A stretch of DNA of 64,000 bases, from the NCBI GenBank assembly GCA_023091735.1, contig JALKBU010000144.1:1-64000 (forward strand). The letters are read 5' to 3'. The notes under the pieces are model-generated. The model did not search any database. It had not been told where the DNA came from and saw nothing but the letters and a program-made list of their open reading frames with translations. The translations under genes and the position numbers were made by a program. Shown piece after piece: positions 28,068-38,800 of this stretch. Positions within the stretch are counted from its first letter, which is position 1. Each line of letters starts with the position of its first letter. Source of the DNA: Trichomonas tenax (Eukaryota; Parabasalia; Trichomonadida; Trichomonadidae).

Positions 28068-29199
28068 AGAAGGTGTGGCACTCTGAATACGAATTCTTGG
28101 GGTACCATTTTCTGCTATGCACATCAGCGGCAGTACCTAATACCATGACTGATTTGGTTCGTGCGCTAATGTTTAGCAGTTGAAAATTGGTTTTTATATT
28201 TTTTATCCTATCAATGCATTACATGTTACATATAAGAATCCACAAAAATGATACTACTACATCATATCTAAGCCTATCTTAGATTTATATATTGCATAAT
28301 GATCGAATTCGAACTTGAATCTCCATATTCGACTAAGATTTCATTGTTGCATATTGTAATCCCAGTGTGTACTTGGTATGGAAAACCTGAAATGATACGA
28401 TGATAGTATCTTGTCGCTGATATAATATTAAAAAAATTATTCTCCAAATAATTTCGAATTAAAGACATGACTACAACTACCATGCTAATTTCAAACATGC
28501 TAGTATGTTATAATAATGAATTACTCTATAAGTTTTATCAAATATTTGATATCATTTATAAAACATATCTCTGTATACGCATTCTTACAAAACATATCAT
28601 GGGTAATAACTATTAATTTTAGCTCAAAATATATATTAAAGAATATAGCAAATTATAAGTGGCCCGATTTGGGCTTCATTCAGGTGTGATATGCCAACTA
28701 AAATTGATTCAGATTTCCTAACATCTTGATCTAGGTGAATCAAAATGACTAACCCACAACTGATATCCCCATGATGGAACAACGCCTCAGCAAAATTTAT
28801 AGCCGCGTGACTTGAAGAACCAGAAGACTATCACTCACATAGCCAAAAAATGCAAAATAAATTTTTTGTTTAAATAATGTGTTTGCTGAATTTTGAGCTA
28901 GCCAATGGATAATATTTGCTATAGAGATGCTGTATTTTAGTATATTTGAGCAAAATAAAATTAAGTGCAAAAAACGAACATCTCACAATTATTTTTCGAT
29001 TTTATGCAGAAAATATTACTAAACACAATATGTAGAATACAAAAAGTGAGTCAAAACGGTTTTTAAATGTTAATTTTGAGGGGTCTGGCTGGAGTTAATG
29101 CATATATTTAACAATGAATATGTATAGGGTATATACTGTTAATGCTATTTATCTAATTATTTTTGCCAAATATTGCAAATTCAGAGTGCCACACCTTCT
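28068..29199. mobile_element. Non-autonomous TIR element (MITE-like), 1,132 bp
   Basis: Perfect 20-bp terminal inverted repeats, AGAAGGTGTGGCACTCTGAA at 28068-28087 and its reverse complement at 29180-29199, flanked immediately by an 8-bp direct repeat TGTGTCAT. The interior is AT-rich and has no convincing protein; the longest frames are under 80 codons. An 8-bp duplication is typical of hAT-like and some other cut-and-paste superfamilies, but without a transposase the superfamily is not assigned. Confidence 0.82.
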
Positions 29200-29212
29200 T
29201 GTGTCATTTTTT
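29200..29212 (+). promoter_or_regulatory. Right target duplication and Inr of CARMIL-like gene
   Basis: TGTGTCAT (29200-29207) is the right target-site copy and also contains the Inr TCATTTTTT (29204-29212). The A at 29206 would give a 14-nt leader to the ATG at 29220. Confidence 0.7.
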
Positions 29213-29219
29213 ATCTTCA

Positions 29220-31220
29220 ATGTTTTCTACTGATGTGCTAGAGGAGATAGACAACCACATCAACAGAAAGAAGGAAATACCTGCACTGATGACATGGGCA
29301 AGAAAAATCAACAGGAAAGGAGATGAAAAAGAAAAATTAGTTGTCATAACACCATATTCTATCTATTGTTTCAAAAAGGTTGGCCAATCAATCAAATACG
29401 GATCTGTGTGCTACTTTTATAACGTACTAGAAATGAAAAAACAACACAACAGATTCAAAATTAGATTTAAAGATAACATATACCATTTTATTGGAGAAGA
29501 AGCTCCTGTTATTGGAGAAATGTGTGCTATGCAAGTTTACGCCATATTTTACCCAGAAGAAGTACCATTTATTAGCAGGAAATCATTTCCACCAAAGGCT
29601 GTCCCTACACCACTCAATCGTTTCCTTGCTAAGGAGGCAACAAAAGGCAGTTTCCCCAGTCAGGAAATTATAGATGCCTTTAAGGACTACATCGATGATT
29701 GTGACCAACTGTTTAACATTGGCTACATCAGGAATCTTTGGAACCACCTTGGTGGAGTTCTTTTTGCAATCAAAACTATTCCTTACATTACTCAAGTTAT
29801 AATTCCAAGGATTGATCATCCTTCGGCTTGGGAAGTTCTAATCACATTCTGGCAGGAAAATATTTACTGCAGATGGATAACACTAAGTTTACCCGTTTTT
29901 CCTTACGAAGGCTTCAGAAAGTTTTGTTTCTTTATTGCAGATCATCCAAATGAAGCAATTGAGATCCTTGAGTTTAAGAATATGAATATATATTATTCCA
30001 CAATTTCTTTGCTTTATGATGCATTTGCTCAGCATGAAATTCAGAAGATAATATTCAATCATTGCGTGATGAACATGAGTGAACAGAAGCTCACACAGAT
30101 TATCGGTGCTATCCGCAGAAGGACACACATCAAAGGTATTGGTTTTATCAGTATGGAACCATCAAAAATTGATTCAATTATTCCAAAAATTTCTGTTCTT
30201 AAACATATATCCCTTATTAGTATGGGTATGGAAATTGCCCCATTGCTGAAAAAGTTACTTCCTCTCGGTCTATATTCAATCGATCTTTCAGGAAATAAGA
30301 CAAGCATTGACTTTGACAACAACTTCTCTATAACTCCAAAGCCATACAAAATTTCACTTAATAATATCAAGTGGACTGCAAAATCCCTTTTCAATGTGAT
30401 ATCGAAAATTAAAACATCTCAAGGTTGGTGTTCACTTGAGTTGGCAAACATCCACATGGAGGAAGAAGATTGGAAGAAGTTTGATAGATTGATTACCGGT
30501 ATTGATCCCGAAAAGATTGATTCAATCAATTGGGCGAATAACTATATTTCTCAAGAGATCATGGAATTCCTGACAAAGGGTGAATTGAACTTCATCTGTC
30601 TTGCTGGTGTTGATATTACTAAATTCAAATCAATTTTATCCAAGTTCCATTGCAAATATCTTGATTTACATGGAACAGGCCAATACCAAATCGAAGATGG
30701 CATTATTGACGTTATGGAAGGCTTGGTGACATCAAAGATAGATTTCGTCAATATTAATTCTAACAACATTGGTATCGATAATATCGAAAAGCTTTCAGAC
30801 CTGATCGAAAAGTTTTCATCGTTGCGATGTATTGCTCTTGATGATAACAACTTTACTGATGTTGGAGTGATTCGAACATTGGGTGATCGATTTGTTTCAA
30901 ACAAGCACTTCTATATCTGGTTCCCTGAGAGAGATATTGCAAAGATTACATTGATAACACATTCATCAGTTGCATCAAATCTCAAATCTCATTTCCATCT
31001 ACCAAAGCATAGCAGACGTGGAACTCTCGCAGGAGATGAGTGGATGAATTCTATTTATGGTTTTAATGCCGAAGATGATGATTACAAGGACTTTAGTGAA
31101 TTGACTCCAATTGAGCCAAAAGCTAAAGATGAAAGTGATAGCTATGATGAAGAGGAGTCTGATATCGACTGTGGACGTGATAACACTTCATCTGACGAAG
31201 CTTATCTCGACTTATCATAA
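29220..31220 (+). CDS. CARMIL-like PH + leucine-rich-repeat protein
   Basis: 666 residues from the ATG at 29220, which sits just after the Inr; an in-frame TTG further upstream lies inside the transposon end and is not used. Residues about 20-110 look like the non-canonical PH domain of CARMIL proteins (KLVVITPYSIYCFKK...KIRFKDNIYHFIG). Residues about 240-590 are leucine-rich repeats of the ribonuclease-inhibitor type (LRCIALDDNNFTDVGVI, LYSIDLSGNK). The end is a Ser/Asp/Glu-rich tail. A capping-protein-interaction motif was not identified, so the call rests on the PH-LRR order. CARMILs regulate actin capping at membranes, consistent with NCKAP1 nearby. Confidence 0.65.
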   Translation: MFSTDVLEEIDNHINRKKEIPALMTWARKINRKGDEKEKLVVITPYSIYCFKKVGQSIKYGSVCYFYNVLEMKKQHNRFKIRFKDNIYHFIGEEAPVIGEMCAMQVYAIFYPEEVPFISRKSFPPKAVPTPLNRFLAKEATKGSFPSQEIIDAFKDYIDDCDQLFNIGYIRNLWNHLGGVLFAIKTIPYITQVIIPRIDHPSAWEVLITFWQENIYCRWITLSLPVFPYEGFRKFCFFIADHPNEAIEILEFKNMNIYYSTISLLYDAFAQHEIQKIIFNHCVMNMSEQKLTQIIGAIRRRTHIKGIGFISMEPSKIDSIIPKISVLKHISLISMGMEIAPLLKKLLPLGLYSIDLSGNKTSIDFDNNFSITPKPYKISLNNIKWTAKSLFNVISKIKTSQGWCSLELANIHMEEEDWKKFDRLITGIDPEKIDSINWANNYISQEIMEFLTKGELNFICLAGVDITKFKSILSKFHCKYLDLHGTGQYQIEDGIIDVMEGLVTSKIDFVNINSNNIGIDNIEKLSDLIEKFSSLRCIALDDNNFTDVGVIRTLGDRFVSNKHFYIWFPERDIAKITLITHSSVASNLKSHFHLPKHSRRGTLAGDEWMNSIYGFNAEDDDYKDFSELTPIEPKAKDESDSYDEEESDIDCGRDNTSSDEAYLDLS

Positions 31221-31598
31221 TCAATTTTAACTTATCACAATAAATGATGTTTATATTTCTTCACTTACACTTTTTAACCTAATAGATACCATCTCTAAAA
31301 CAAATTAGGCATGATGCAATCTCATTTATGAAAAGAATTTTAATATTCTGATATATTCATGGAAGAAAACATAGACCAAGCTTTGAATCCAGTAGCATAT
31401 GTGTTTGCTACGAGTTACAAGACATTGATCAATGTTATTCTGGGACTGCTGAAATTTTTGGATAAAATTAATTGAAAAAATTACATCTAACAGCACTAAA
31501 ATCAGGTCCACATTGTTGGCAGATGGTGTTTTTCTAACTTCATAGTTATTGAAGAAATGAATGCGAATTTGAATAGTTTATTTTAAAATCGAAAATCG
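31221..31598. promoter_or_regulatory. Leader region of the IBD-type factor gene, with a small upstream ORF
   Basis: 378 bp. The best Inr candidate is TCATAGTT at 31540-31547. A transcript from it would carry an upstream ATG at 31557 that opens a 9-codon frame ending in TAA before the main ATG at 31599. Otherwise no gene is seen. Confidence 0.4.
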
Positions 31599-32567
31599 AT
31601 GTCGAAAGATGATTTATGGTTAAACTCACCACAAGATCCATCGAGCTCTGGCTGGATGCTCGACTCACCCCAGAGAACAGGGTTTGGAGATTCTATTGAT
31701 TATGATGTGCCTTTCGTCGATTCTCCGATTCCAATGACTTTTGATTCACCGATACCACAGTCTCCTAACCCTCAATCTCCGGGACAAACTGCCGACTTAC
31801 TGTTTGGTGATATCTCCTCTGAATTTGCATCATTGGCACCCCCACAATTTATGCCACAACACCGCAGAATCCCATCAAGTCCAGCTAGACCACCTATGTT
31901 CAACTTCGGGCAGTTTAGGGATCTCCCAGCAACAAGCGCAGAAGCACCAGACATCAAGAGGAGCAGTCCCATCATTCCTACTACCGCCCCGCCTGTTCAG
32001 CATCAGCGAAGCCTTACTTCACCGGCATCTGGTCAACCAATTATTAATGATGGCTTTGAGGCAGCGATGGCAGACCCTGGAATCAAATTCAATCCAAAGA
32101 AGCTCGGCTTTATTCCAAGTAAGTTCTGGGCAGATCAGGAATTCTCGTTTGGATATCTTGTACAGAACTTTTTCCAAAAGAAAAACAACGCTAACTCACG
32201 ATTTTCCCACAAATTATTCAACGCTTTAAAGATCGCAGAAGCTGATAGATTGTATGCCGAATTGCTTGGTGTGGAGTGGATAAACGACAAAGTACTCAGA
32301 GTCGAAAAGAATAGATTTGCTAGGTTACTCGGAATTCGTACTATCGATGGAAGTTTCTTCCATCAACAAGGAAATTTCCCATCTCACGGATTCGTAGAGC
32401 TTGATCCTAATACGGCTCCTAATTGGGTAACTCCGAAAGACTTAGAAGGAGTTGATTATGATAATGTCAGGTTATTGTATCATTCTCAGAGCATATTTAT
32501 CCGCGGTTGTAACGAGAGTGTTCTCGAGGCATGCAAATGGATTTCATCCCGAAAAAGAAATGTTTAA
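31599..32567 (+). CDS. IBP39-like initiator-binding (IBD) transcription factor
   Basis: 322 residues. Residues 1-150 are Ser/Pro/Gln-rich and disordered. Residues about 163-260 look like the parabasalid initiator-binding domain, a winged helix: LGFIPSKFW, FSFGYLVQNFFQKKNNANSRF, SHKLFNALKI (recognition-helix region) and LLGVEWINDKVLRVEKNRFARLLGI, followed by GSFFHQQGNFPSHGFVEL. In Trichomonas vaginalis IBP39 binds the Inr through this domain and contacts RNA polymerase II with its C-terminal part. Here the domain is C-terminal after a Ser/Pro-rich region, so this is probably a paralogue and not IBP39 itself. Assignment is from remembered family pattern and needs a profile search. Confidence 0.68.
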   Translation: MSKDDLWLNSPQDPSSSGWMLDSPQRTGFGDSIDYDVPFVDSPIPMTFDSPIPQSPNPQSPGQTADLLFGDISSEFASLAPPQFMPQHRRIPSSPARPPMFNFGQFRDLPATSAEAPDIKRSSPIIPTTAPPVQHQRSLTSPASGQPIINDGFEAAMADPGIKFNPKKLGFIPSKFWADQEFSFGYLVQNFFQKKNNANSRFSHKLFNALKIAEADRLYAELLGVEWINDKVLRVEKNRFARLLGIRTIDGSFFHQQGNFPSHGFVELDPNTAPNWVTPKDLEGVDYDNVRLLYHSQSIFIRGCNESVLEACKWISSRKRNV

Positions 32568-33010
32568 TTATAAAAGCGGTCTAGCTTCTTACCTCTACGC
32601 AAATAAATGTTCATGTTTAAAGCACTAAAACCATATATTTTTTCCGAACTCCTTTATTTTAAATTTTATTTTTTTGAGCGAATCAAAAGTTTTCGAAATC
32701 TATGTGATGGATCAATAGAACTAATCTTTTCTTATGCGATACAATAAAGGAAGCTCATATTATTCACATAATATCAATGCCAAGAAGATAATATTCAAAA
32801 TATCCTTTCAATAACTACGTACAACAAAAGCTACACCAGCTGTTAACTAAATCACATCAGAATATCAGAACACATCAATATAGGTGATCATGAAAGAAAG
32901 CTTCTTTTTCGAAATGTCACATTTTTGACAAAATTTTTGATTTTGAAGGATAAATATGCTTATCTAACACCATTCATAAACACACAAATTTAAATAATTT
33001 ATTTTCTTCT
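32568..33010. other. Intergenic region upstream of the AGC kinase
   Basis: AT-rich, no gene seen. It contains the clearest GACA motif of the window, TTTTTGACAAAATTTTTGA at 32922-32940, and an Inr-like TCATAAAC near 32974. Confidence 0.4.
32922..32940 (+). promoter_or_regulatory. TTTTTGACAAA promoter-type motif
   Basis: TTTTTGACAAAATTTTTGA, about 73-91 bp upstream of the Inr A at 33013. Near-identical to the word at 53146-53162. Confidence 0.45.
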
Positions 33011-33016
33011 TCACAA
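33011..33016 (+). promoter_or_regulatory. Inr of AGC kinase gene
   Basis: TCACAA with the A at 33013, a 7-nt leader to the ATG at 33020. Confidence 0.5.
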
Positions 33017-33019
33017 GGA

Positions 33020-34381
33020 ATGACTGAGTTAATCAGTCTTTCCGGATGGCTTAAAAGGAAGATGTCAGTGTTTGGGATAAAAGCAAAGAAGTGGTGCACC
33101 TGCACATGCCACACTTTTTTCATCTTCGCGGATGAAAACGCGAAATTTCCGGACATGACTATGACAATAAGCCCCGACACTAAAATCGAATACGTTTGCA
33201 AGGGTCGCACCTTCCTTCTCATAGTGTGGAATTCAGAAAAAGAAAATATCGAATTATTTGCAGATACATCAGAAGAATTAATGAAATGGGTGACGGTTCT
33301 CAAAAATGCACCATCTCAGACCATTGTTTTATCAATTGACGATTTCACACCAATTCGTATCATCGGAAATGGGTATTACGGTAAAGTTATGCTTGCAACA
33401 AAAAAAGATTCCGACGAAAAATTCGCTATAAAGACAATACACAAAAGCCGTTTAATTCAAGATAAGCGCAGCCATACAGCTTTGGCCGAAAGAAATATCT
33501 TACTGAGGGCTAGTCACCCTTTTATCGTGCAACTTAAGTTTGCCTTTCAGTCGCCATCAAAGTTCTATTTCGGACTTGAGTATGTTTCTGGTGGTGAACT
33601 TTTTGCACGTGTTCAAAAGAGTGGCGGATTAAATCCGAAAGAAGTTCGATTTTATCTATCTGAAATCTTTTTAGCACTTTCATACCTTCATTCATTAGGT
33701 ATAATATACAGAGATTTGAAGCCCGAAAACATTCTTTTAGATGAGGAGGGCCATATTAAATTGACAGATTTTGGTTTATCGAAAGATCTTAGTGCATCAC
33801 AAGGTGCACAAACATTTTGTGGAACATATGAATATATTGCTCCAGAAATTGCTCAACATCAACCATATAGCTATGAAGTCGATTATTGGGCGATCGGCAT
33901 TTTAGCCTACGAAATGATAATGCAAGTCACACCATTCTTTGACAAGAGTCAATCTCGCATTCTTGAGAAGATTGTTAATGAAGAAGTTTCATTCCCAGTT
34001 GAAATTCCATCAGATTTAGCTTCTTTGATTTCACATCTTCTCAAAAAAGATCCAAAGAAACGTGCCAAGTACGAGGATGTAATACACCATCCGTTCTTCA
34101 ATGGCACAAACTGGGATGATGTTTATAATAGAAAACTTCAACCTTATTATGTTCCAAGTAATGTAGCAGAGGCTGATCAAGGAAAGGCAATCAAAGAGAA
34201 TGCCGATGATGAAACTGCTATGGACAGCTATGGCACTCCTGTATTAGGAGATGAGGCAAATGTTTCCGGTTTCTCATTCACCGGTTTATCTGACTCTGAC
34301 AATCCAGAACCTTCAGCTATTAATGCTCAGAATGATTTAACGCTTCCAGATCAATTGCTATTCCCTGATCTTTGTAAATAA
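33020..34381 (+). CDS. PH-domain AGC protein kinase (Akt/PKB-like)
   Basis: 453 residues. An N-terminal PH domain (about 5-97, SGWLKRKMSVFGIKAKKW to LMKWVTVLKNA) precedes an AGC kinase domain (about 109-362): GNGYYGKV, Lys138, YRDLKPEN and DFGLSKDL. The activation loop QTFCGTYEYIAPE has Thr265 where PDK1 would act. The C-terminal extension keeps a hydrophobic-motif-like VSGFSF with Ser419 in the phospho-acceptor position. The layout equals Akt/PKB, an effector of PI3-kinase lipids. The PH domain is Cys-rich (WCTCTCH), which is unusual; whether it binds phosphoinositides cannot be judged by eye. Confidence 0.85.
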   Translation: MTELISLSGWLKRKMSVFGIKAKKWCTCTCHTFFIFADENAKFPDMTMTISPDTKIEYVCKGRTFLLIVWNSEKENIELFADTSEELMKWVTVLKNAPSQTIVLSIDDFTPIRIIGNGYYGKVMLATKKDSDEKFAIKTIHKSRLIQDKRSHTALAERNILLRASHPFIVQLKFAFQSPSKFYFGLEYVSGGELFARVQKSGGLNPKEVRFYLSEIFLALSYLHSLGIIYRDLKPENILLDEEGHIKLTDFGLSKDLSASQGAQTFCGTYEYIAPEIAQHQPYSYEVDYWAIGILAYEMIMQVTPFFDKSQSRILEKIVNEEVSFPVEIPSDLASLISHLLKKDPKKRAKYEDVIHHPFFNGTNWDDVYNRKLQPYYVPSNVAEADQGKAIKENADDETAMDSYGTPVLGDEANVSGFSFTGLSDSDNPEPSAINAQNDLTLPDQLLFPDLCK

Positions 34382-34577
34382 TGTAATTTTATTATGTTTT
34401 TTGTGCCCCTCTGCTCCATGTTATTATTATTGTAAATATACACACCAAATATATCATTTTTATCCATATATTCGGTAAAAATTAGAACAAAATTACTCGA
34501 AACGTAGTTCATTCATTCTCGTTTATGAAAATTCTGAAAGACCTTTATCCAGGCCAAGGATTTGTGCAAACTTGGTT

Positions 34578-34585
34578 TCATTAAT
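34578..34585 (+). promoter_or_regulatory. Inr of LRR/coiled-coil gene
   Basis: TCATTAAT with the A at 34580, a 19-nt leader to the ATG at 34599. This supports the ATG over an upstream in-frame TTG. Confidence 0.65.
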
Positions 34586-34598
34586 AAACGGCAATCAA

Positions 34599-35675
34599 AT
34601 GAGTAATTTAGGAAAGAAACCATCGCATTCAGATTCTATCGACTTGTCAAGCAAGAAACTTTCGCAGTTACCCCCAATCAATAATCCTTCGCGTATTTTA
34701 AATATGAATTTAGCGAATAATTTGTTTATTGATTTACCAGACTTGAATGTTTTCTCAAATCTCCAACACCTATCCATAGATCACAATTCTATTACTAACA
34801 TATCTTTTATATCTTCATTATCACAGCTCCAAGAGTTAGATATTTCATATAATGCCATCACAACATTAGATTTTCTTCAAGACCTACCAAACATTCATAT
34901 AGTTTACGCAGCACATAATAAAATTAGTACAATTAAGCCAGAATTACCACCAACACTTCATACTTTAGATATTTCGTTTAATCAGATAACATCACTCAAG
35001 TTTATTGAATCGTCAAGCCTAGATTCACTCGAATGTTTGACAATACATGACAATCTCATTTTTGATTTACGAGAAATTAAATACATTGCAGAATTACCAA
35101 TTCTCAAGTATTGCTATATTGGTTTTCTCAAAGAAAATATGGATGTAAAATTGGCAGAATTAGCAAAATTCGTTTGTCCTTCGCTTTTGGAATTTGATGA
35201 TTATAATTGTTCAAATCTGAATCCAGACTTTGACCAATATGAAATTATTCATCTTTTAAGTGCTGGAACTGAGGCTGAGTTCAAAGCTTTCGTTAATGTT
35301 GTAGAACAAGAAATTAAGTGGAATCAGCCTGTTTTTATCGATTTTGTTGAAAAGAAACAAACAAAGGAAGAAGACGAATTTGAAGCCAGAATACGCGCCA
35401 TTGAAAGTAAGATTTCCAATCCAGATCAAGATGAAGAATTAAAGTCTCGGGTCGAAGAAATTGAAAAGAATGTTGCTAATCTAATCGATAAACAAGATAG
35501 TGATAAAGGTGTATCTGAACTTGATCAACTTGCTGGCAATGGAATCCCCAAAGTTCAACAAATACAAGTTGAAATTAATGATATACGTCAAAAGCTGACA
35601 AAAATAACAGAATTATTATATGCGCATGATAGAGCTCTTCAGACAATGTGGAATGAGATATATCAGGATGAATAA
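34599..35675 (+). CDS. SDS22-like leucine-rich repeat protein with coiled-coil tail
   Basis: 358 residues. Residues about 10-170 hold six or so 22-residue repeats of SDS22 type (LDISYNAITTLDFLQDLP, LDISFNQITSLKFIE), ending in an LRR-cap-like region around YCYIGFLKENM. Residues about 245-358 are charged heptads consistent with coiled coils (EEDEFEARIRAIESKI, VEINDIRQKLTKITELL). Proteins of this shape include axonemal dynein-associated and PP1-regulatory LRR proteins, but nothing here decides between them. Converges on the RapGAP gene (145-bp gap). Confidence 0.7.
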   Translation: MSNLGKKPSHSDSIDLSSKKLSQLPPINNPSRILNMNLANNLFIDLPDLNVFSNLQHLSIDHNSITNISFISSLSQLQELDISYNAITTLDFLQDLPNIHIVYAAHNKISTIKPELPPTLHTLDISFNQITSLKFIESSSLDSLECLTIHDNLIFDLREIKYIAELPILKYCYIGFLKENMDVKLAELAKFVCPSLLEFDDYNCSNLNPDFDQYEIIHLLSAGTEAEFKAFVNVVEQEIKWNQPVFIDFVEKKQTKEEDEFEARIRAIESKISNPDQDEELKSRVEEIEKNVANLIDKQDSDKGVSELDQLAGNGIPKVQQIQVEINDIRQKLTKITELLYAHDRALQTMWNEIYQDE

Positions 35676-35820
35676 TAATATAATCATGGTTGATATCAAA
35701 CAGTTTATTTAATGTTGTTTTAAACTTATACTATTATAGCTTGCTTGAATATTTTTTAGAATAATAATATTTTTATAACATATGTCAAAAACAAAATCAA
35801 ATCGAGAAATTTGTTGCGAT

Positions 35821-38800
35821 TCAAGTAATTTGGAGATCCATTAAGGCAGCATAAGGGACTTCATTTTCTTTGGTATATTCTGCTATCATTTGCGTCATCT
35901 TTCTCTCCAATTCGAGGGTTGGATGATTATATGGGATTTGTGCAAATCGAATCGTCATCATTACCGATGTTATAGTTGAAGTAATGAGTGTGTAAAGGGA
36001 ATTCTTCGAACAAATAATTGGTCCATTAAGTGGTCCGAACCATTTCATTCCATCTCTATGGTGAACATCAAGTCTGTATAAGCCTGTTTGCAGTGGATAA
36101 ACTATAATCGTAACAAAGTTGAACTGCGAAGTAATTGTTAGTGGATCATATTGGTTATCAGATTCAACATAGATCACCTGAACATGATCATTACCAATAT
36201 GTTTCTTCTTATCAATGCACTGTTCATCTTTATGATTCATAGGCATAAGAGGAGCAACGTGGTACATCAACTCGTAGTCGAAGCCACTAGTATATAAGGA
36301 GCTGATACCATTAGCATCTTTCAGAGTATCTAAACCTGCTGAATAGAAAGGCCAATTCTTGAGAGTAACATTCCACGCTAGCATACTGAAGAATTCCTTG
36401 AATCTAGGAGAAACACTTGGGAAGTCAGTACGTAGCACACGCGATTGAACCATTCTTCCCTCACCAACATAGCATAAAGCAGCCTTTTCTGGATTTCTAT
36501 GATCCGTCTTGAGGGAATTCATCAATAAGACATCGACATTTTCGGTCTTCATTAATACAGATGTTGTGAGATTGGCACGAATAGCAGTCCTCTTAATATT
36601 AGAGCAGTGCTTACAATCAACAAGACCGATAGCCGTAAGAGCTCCTGCTGCAGCAAACTCGTTCTGCATAGGCATTCTTAAGGCTTTTGCGTCGTCTGGT
36701 TTCTGGTACTTCTGATGTAAAGCATAATATTTATCAACTTCTTCATTAGTTATTGCAACTTTCTCTGTAGCCTCATCAATAACATCAACAGGCAAGCTAT
36801 CAACATCGAAGAATCTTCTTGCGGCATTTTCAAAAGTTGTGGTGAACTCATCATGTTCACTGACGTCTTCAATTGGAGTTTCAACATATCCATCTGTAAA
36901 TATGTCATATTGTTCAGATGGAATCTCAAATACTGTAGTAAGTGGATACATATCCCAGACAAACTGACCGCATCTACCTTGCGCAGTGATGCTCGTTCCG
37001 TCTTTCGGCAGTTTGTCAAGTGTAACATAAGTATCGTTAGGGAAAAGAATGGAGAGCGAGTCTGGGTTCTTTATATTCCTAGCACTCGGAAGCTCGGGAG
37101 AACTAATGAATGGATATCCACCAAGGTAGATAGAGAGAAGCTCCCTGACAGCAATTGCGAATTTTTTGATCTGAGAGGGATAATCTTGTGGTGTCTTGAA
37201 GTCGAGAACTTTACTAATAAAGTTAGAAAATCCAGCCGCGAGCTTTCTTCCAACAGAATAAGATGAAATTAGAATGGTTGAAACAAATTGAAGGTAACAG
37301 AATACATAAGCAGGATCAGTTGATTCATCTATAGAATCTGATAACAAAATGAGTTTCTTGATTCCTTGTTCAAACGTGTCGCCGATAATAGATATTAATT
37401 GTGATGAATGATTGCAAACAACTTTGATCATTTGAATTGCTCCAATGTCATTTTTCAGAGCTGCATCAACATGATTATTGAAAAGGGATTCCACGATCTT
37501 CACATTAGGCTCTGACTGGTTGATTTCGTCAATAAGGAAAGAAATCGAGATAGATAATATTAATTCAATATGACCTGTTTTGAGTCTGTCAATTACATTT
37601 AATGACTCTTCAATCTCATTGGGGATTGACTTGACAAATATTTCTCTCCATTCGGGACATAGTAGAGCAGATCTCTGTTCCAACTTTGTGATCATATTTT
37701 GGTAAAACTGATCATCAATATTATGCTCGACTCTGAAAAGAGCAGTTGAGGAGAATAATGATGCTGTCTCATTTGAGTCAATCAGTCTAATGGAACAATA
37801 CTTGATTAGTGTTGGAATTAAAAGAGATGCTCCCTGGAAACCAATCATAATTGTAGAAACAGCAGCTTTAAATGATTGCTCAGAGAGTTCAGGAGATTTC
37901 GAGAGGATTGTATAAATGAGAATTGAATACCAATGTGACAACATCTCTCGAGTGATATGGTTTTTAATATCAGATGTACAGAATAAATCGGAGATTGTTT
38001 TGAATCCTTGGAGGAGAATATCTGTGTTCAATTGTGTAGTGAGTGCGGAGAACAGTCTTTGGGCACTCATCTGGAAAGGACTGAGTCTGGAGTATGAAAC
38101 ATCTGGTGGGAGATTCTTAAGGGTTAAGAACATATTATAGTAACTATTGATGACTGAGAAAGCGTTGCATTTTGCAGATTCTTCTGATTGTGAAGGATAT
38201 TTGTCTAAAGCAGTTAAAAACTCTTCTACAGTTGTCTCAATTGTTTCTGAATACTTTTTGAGATTAGCTGATGCGCAAAATGGAACCTTTTTGATAACTT
38301 TTCTATACTTTTCGTATTCTGGCCAGGATGGATTCATATCATCATGGACAAATGCTTGCGGATCATTAAGGATTTGCTTGATATGACCAGAGACAAAATC
38401 ATGAGGTGTTGTATTTTTATTGCGTTGATTTCTATCAAAAGCAAGTTCACACTCGTCTATAATTGTTTCCATATCAATCGAGAAAATTCGTGGGAACTGT
38501 AATGTAGCAATTAATTGCATATATTTCGATGCTAATGCAGCAAAAGTATCGCTTTCGTATATGAAATCGACAATGGAATTCCACATCGATGCATCCTTTT
38601 CACCATTTACAAGGCTACATGCAAGGATGGCTCCGTAAATTGTTAACTTTGCAAGGTTGTCCTTTTTTGCATAATTCAGTATTGTTTTCATATTTTGTAT
38701 GCGTGATTCAGTTGTAAGTGAATGACGATCTAGATGTAAGAAATAAGCAAAGTCTGATAATTGCCCACCATTTGCTGGACTTGGAAATGCTATGAAAAGA

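Noticed and set aside
28274..28498. 74-codon minus-strand frame inside the 1.1-kb TIR element
   Set aside because: Too short and without transposase motifs; chance frame in non-autonomous element sequence.
28746..28760. ACTAACCCACAAC, similar to the trichomonad intron branch/acceptor motif
   Set aside because: It lacks the terminal AG, and there is no donor or flanking coding sequence.
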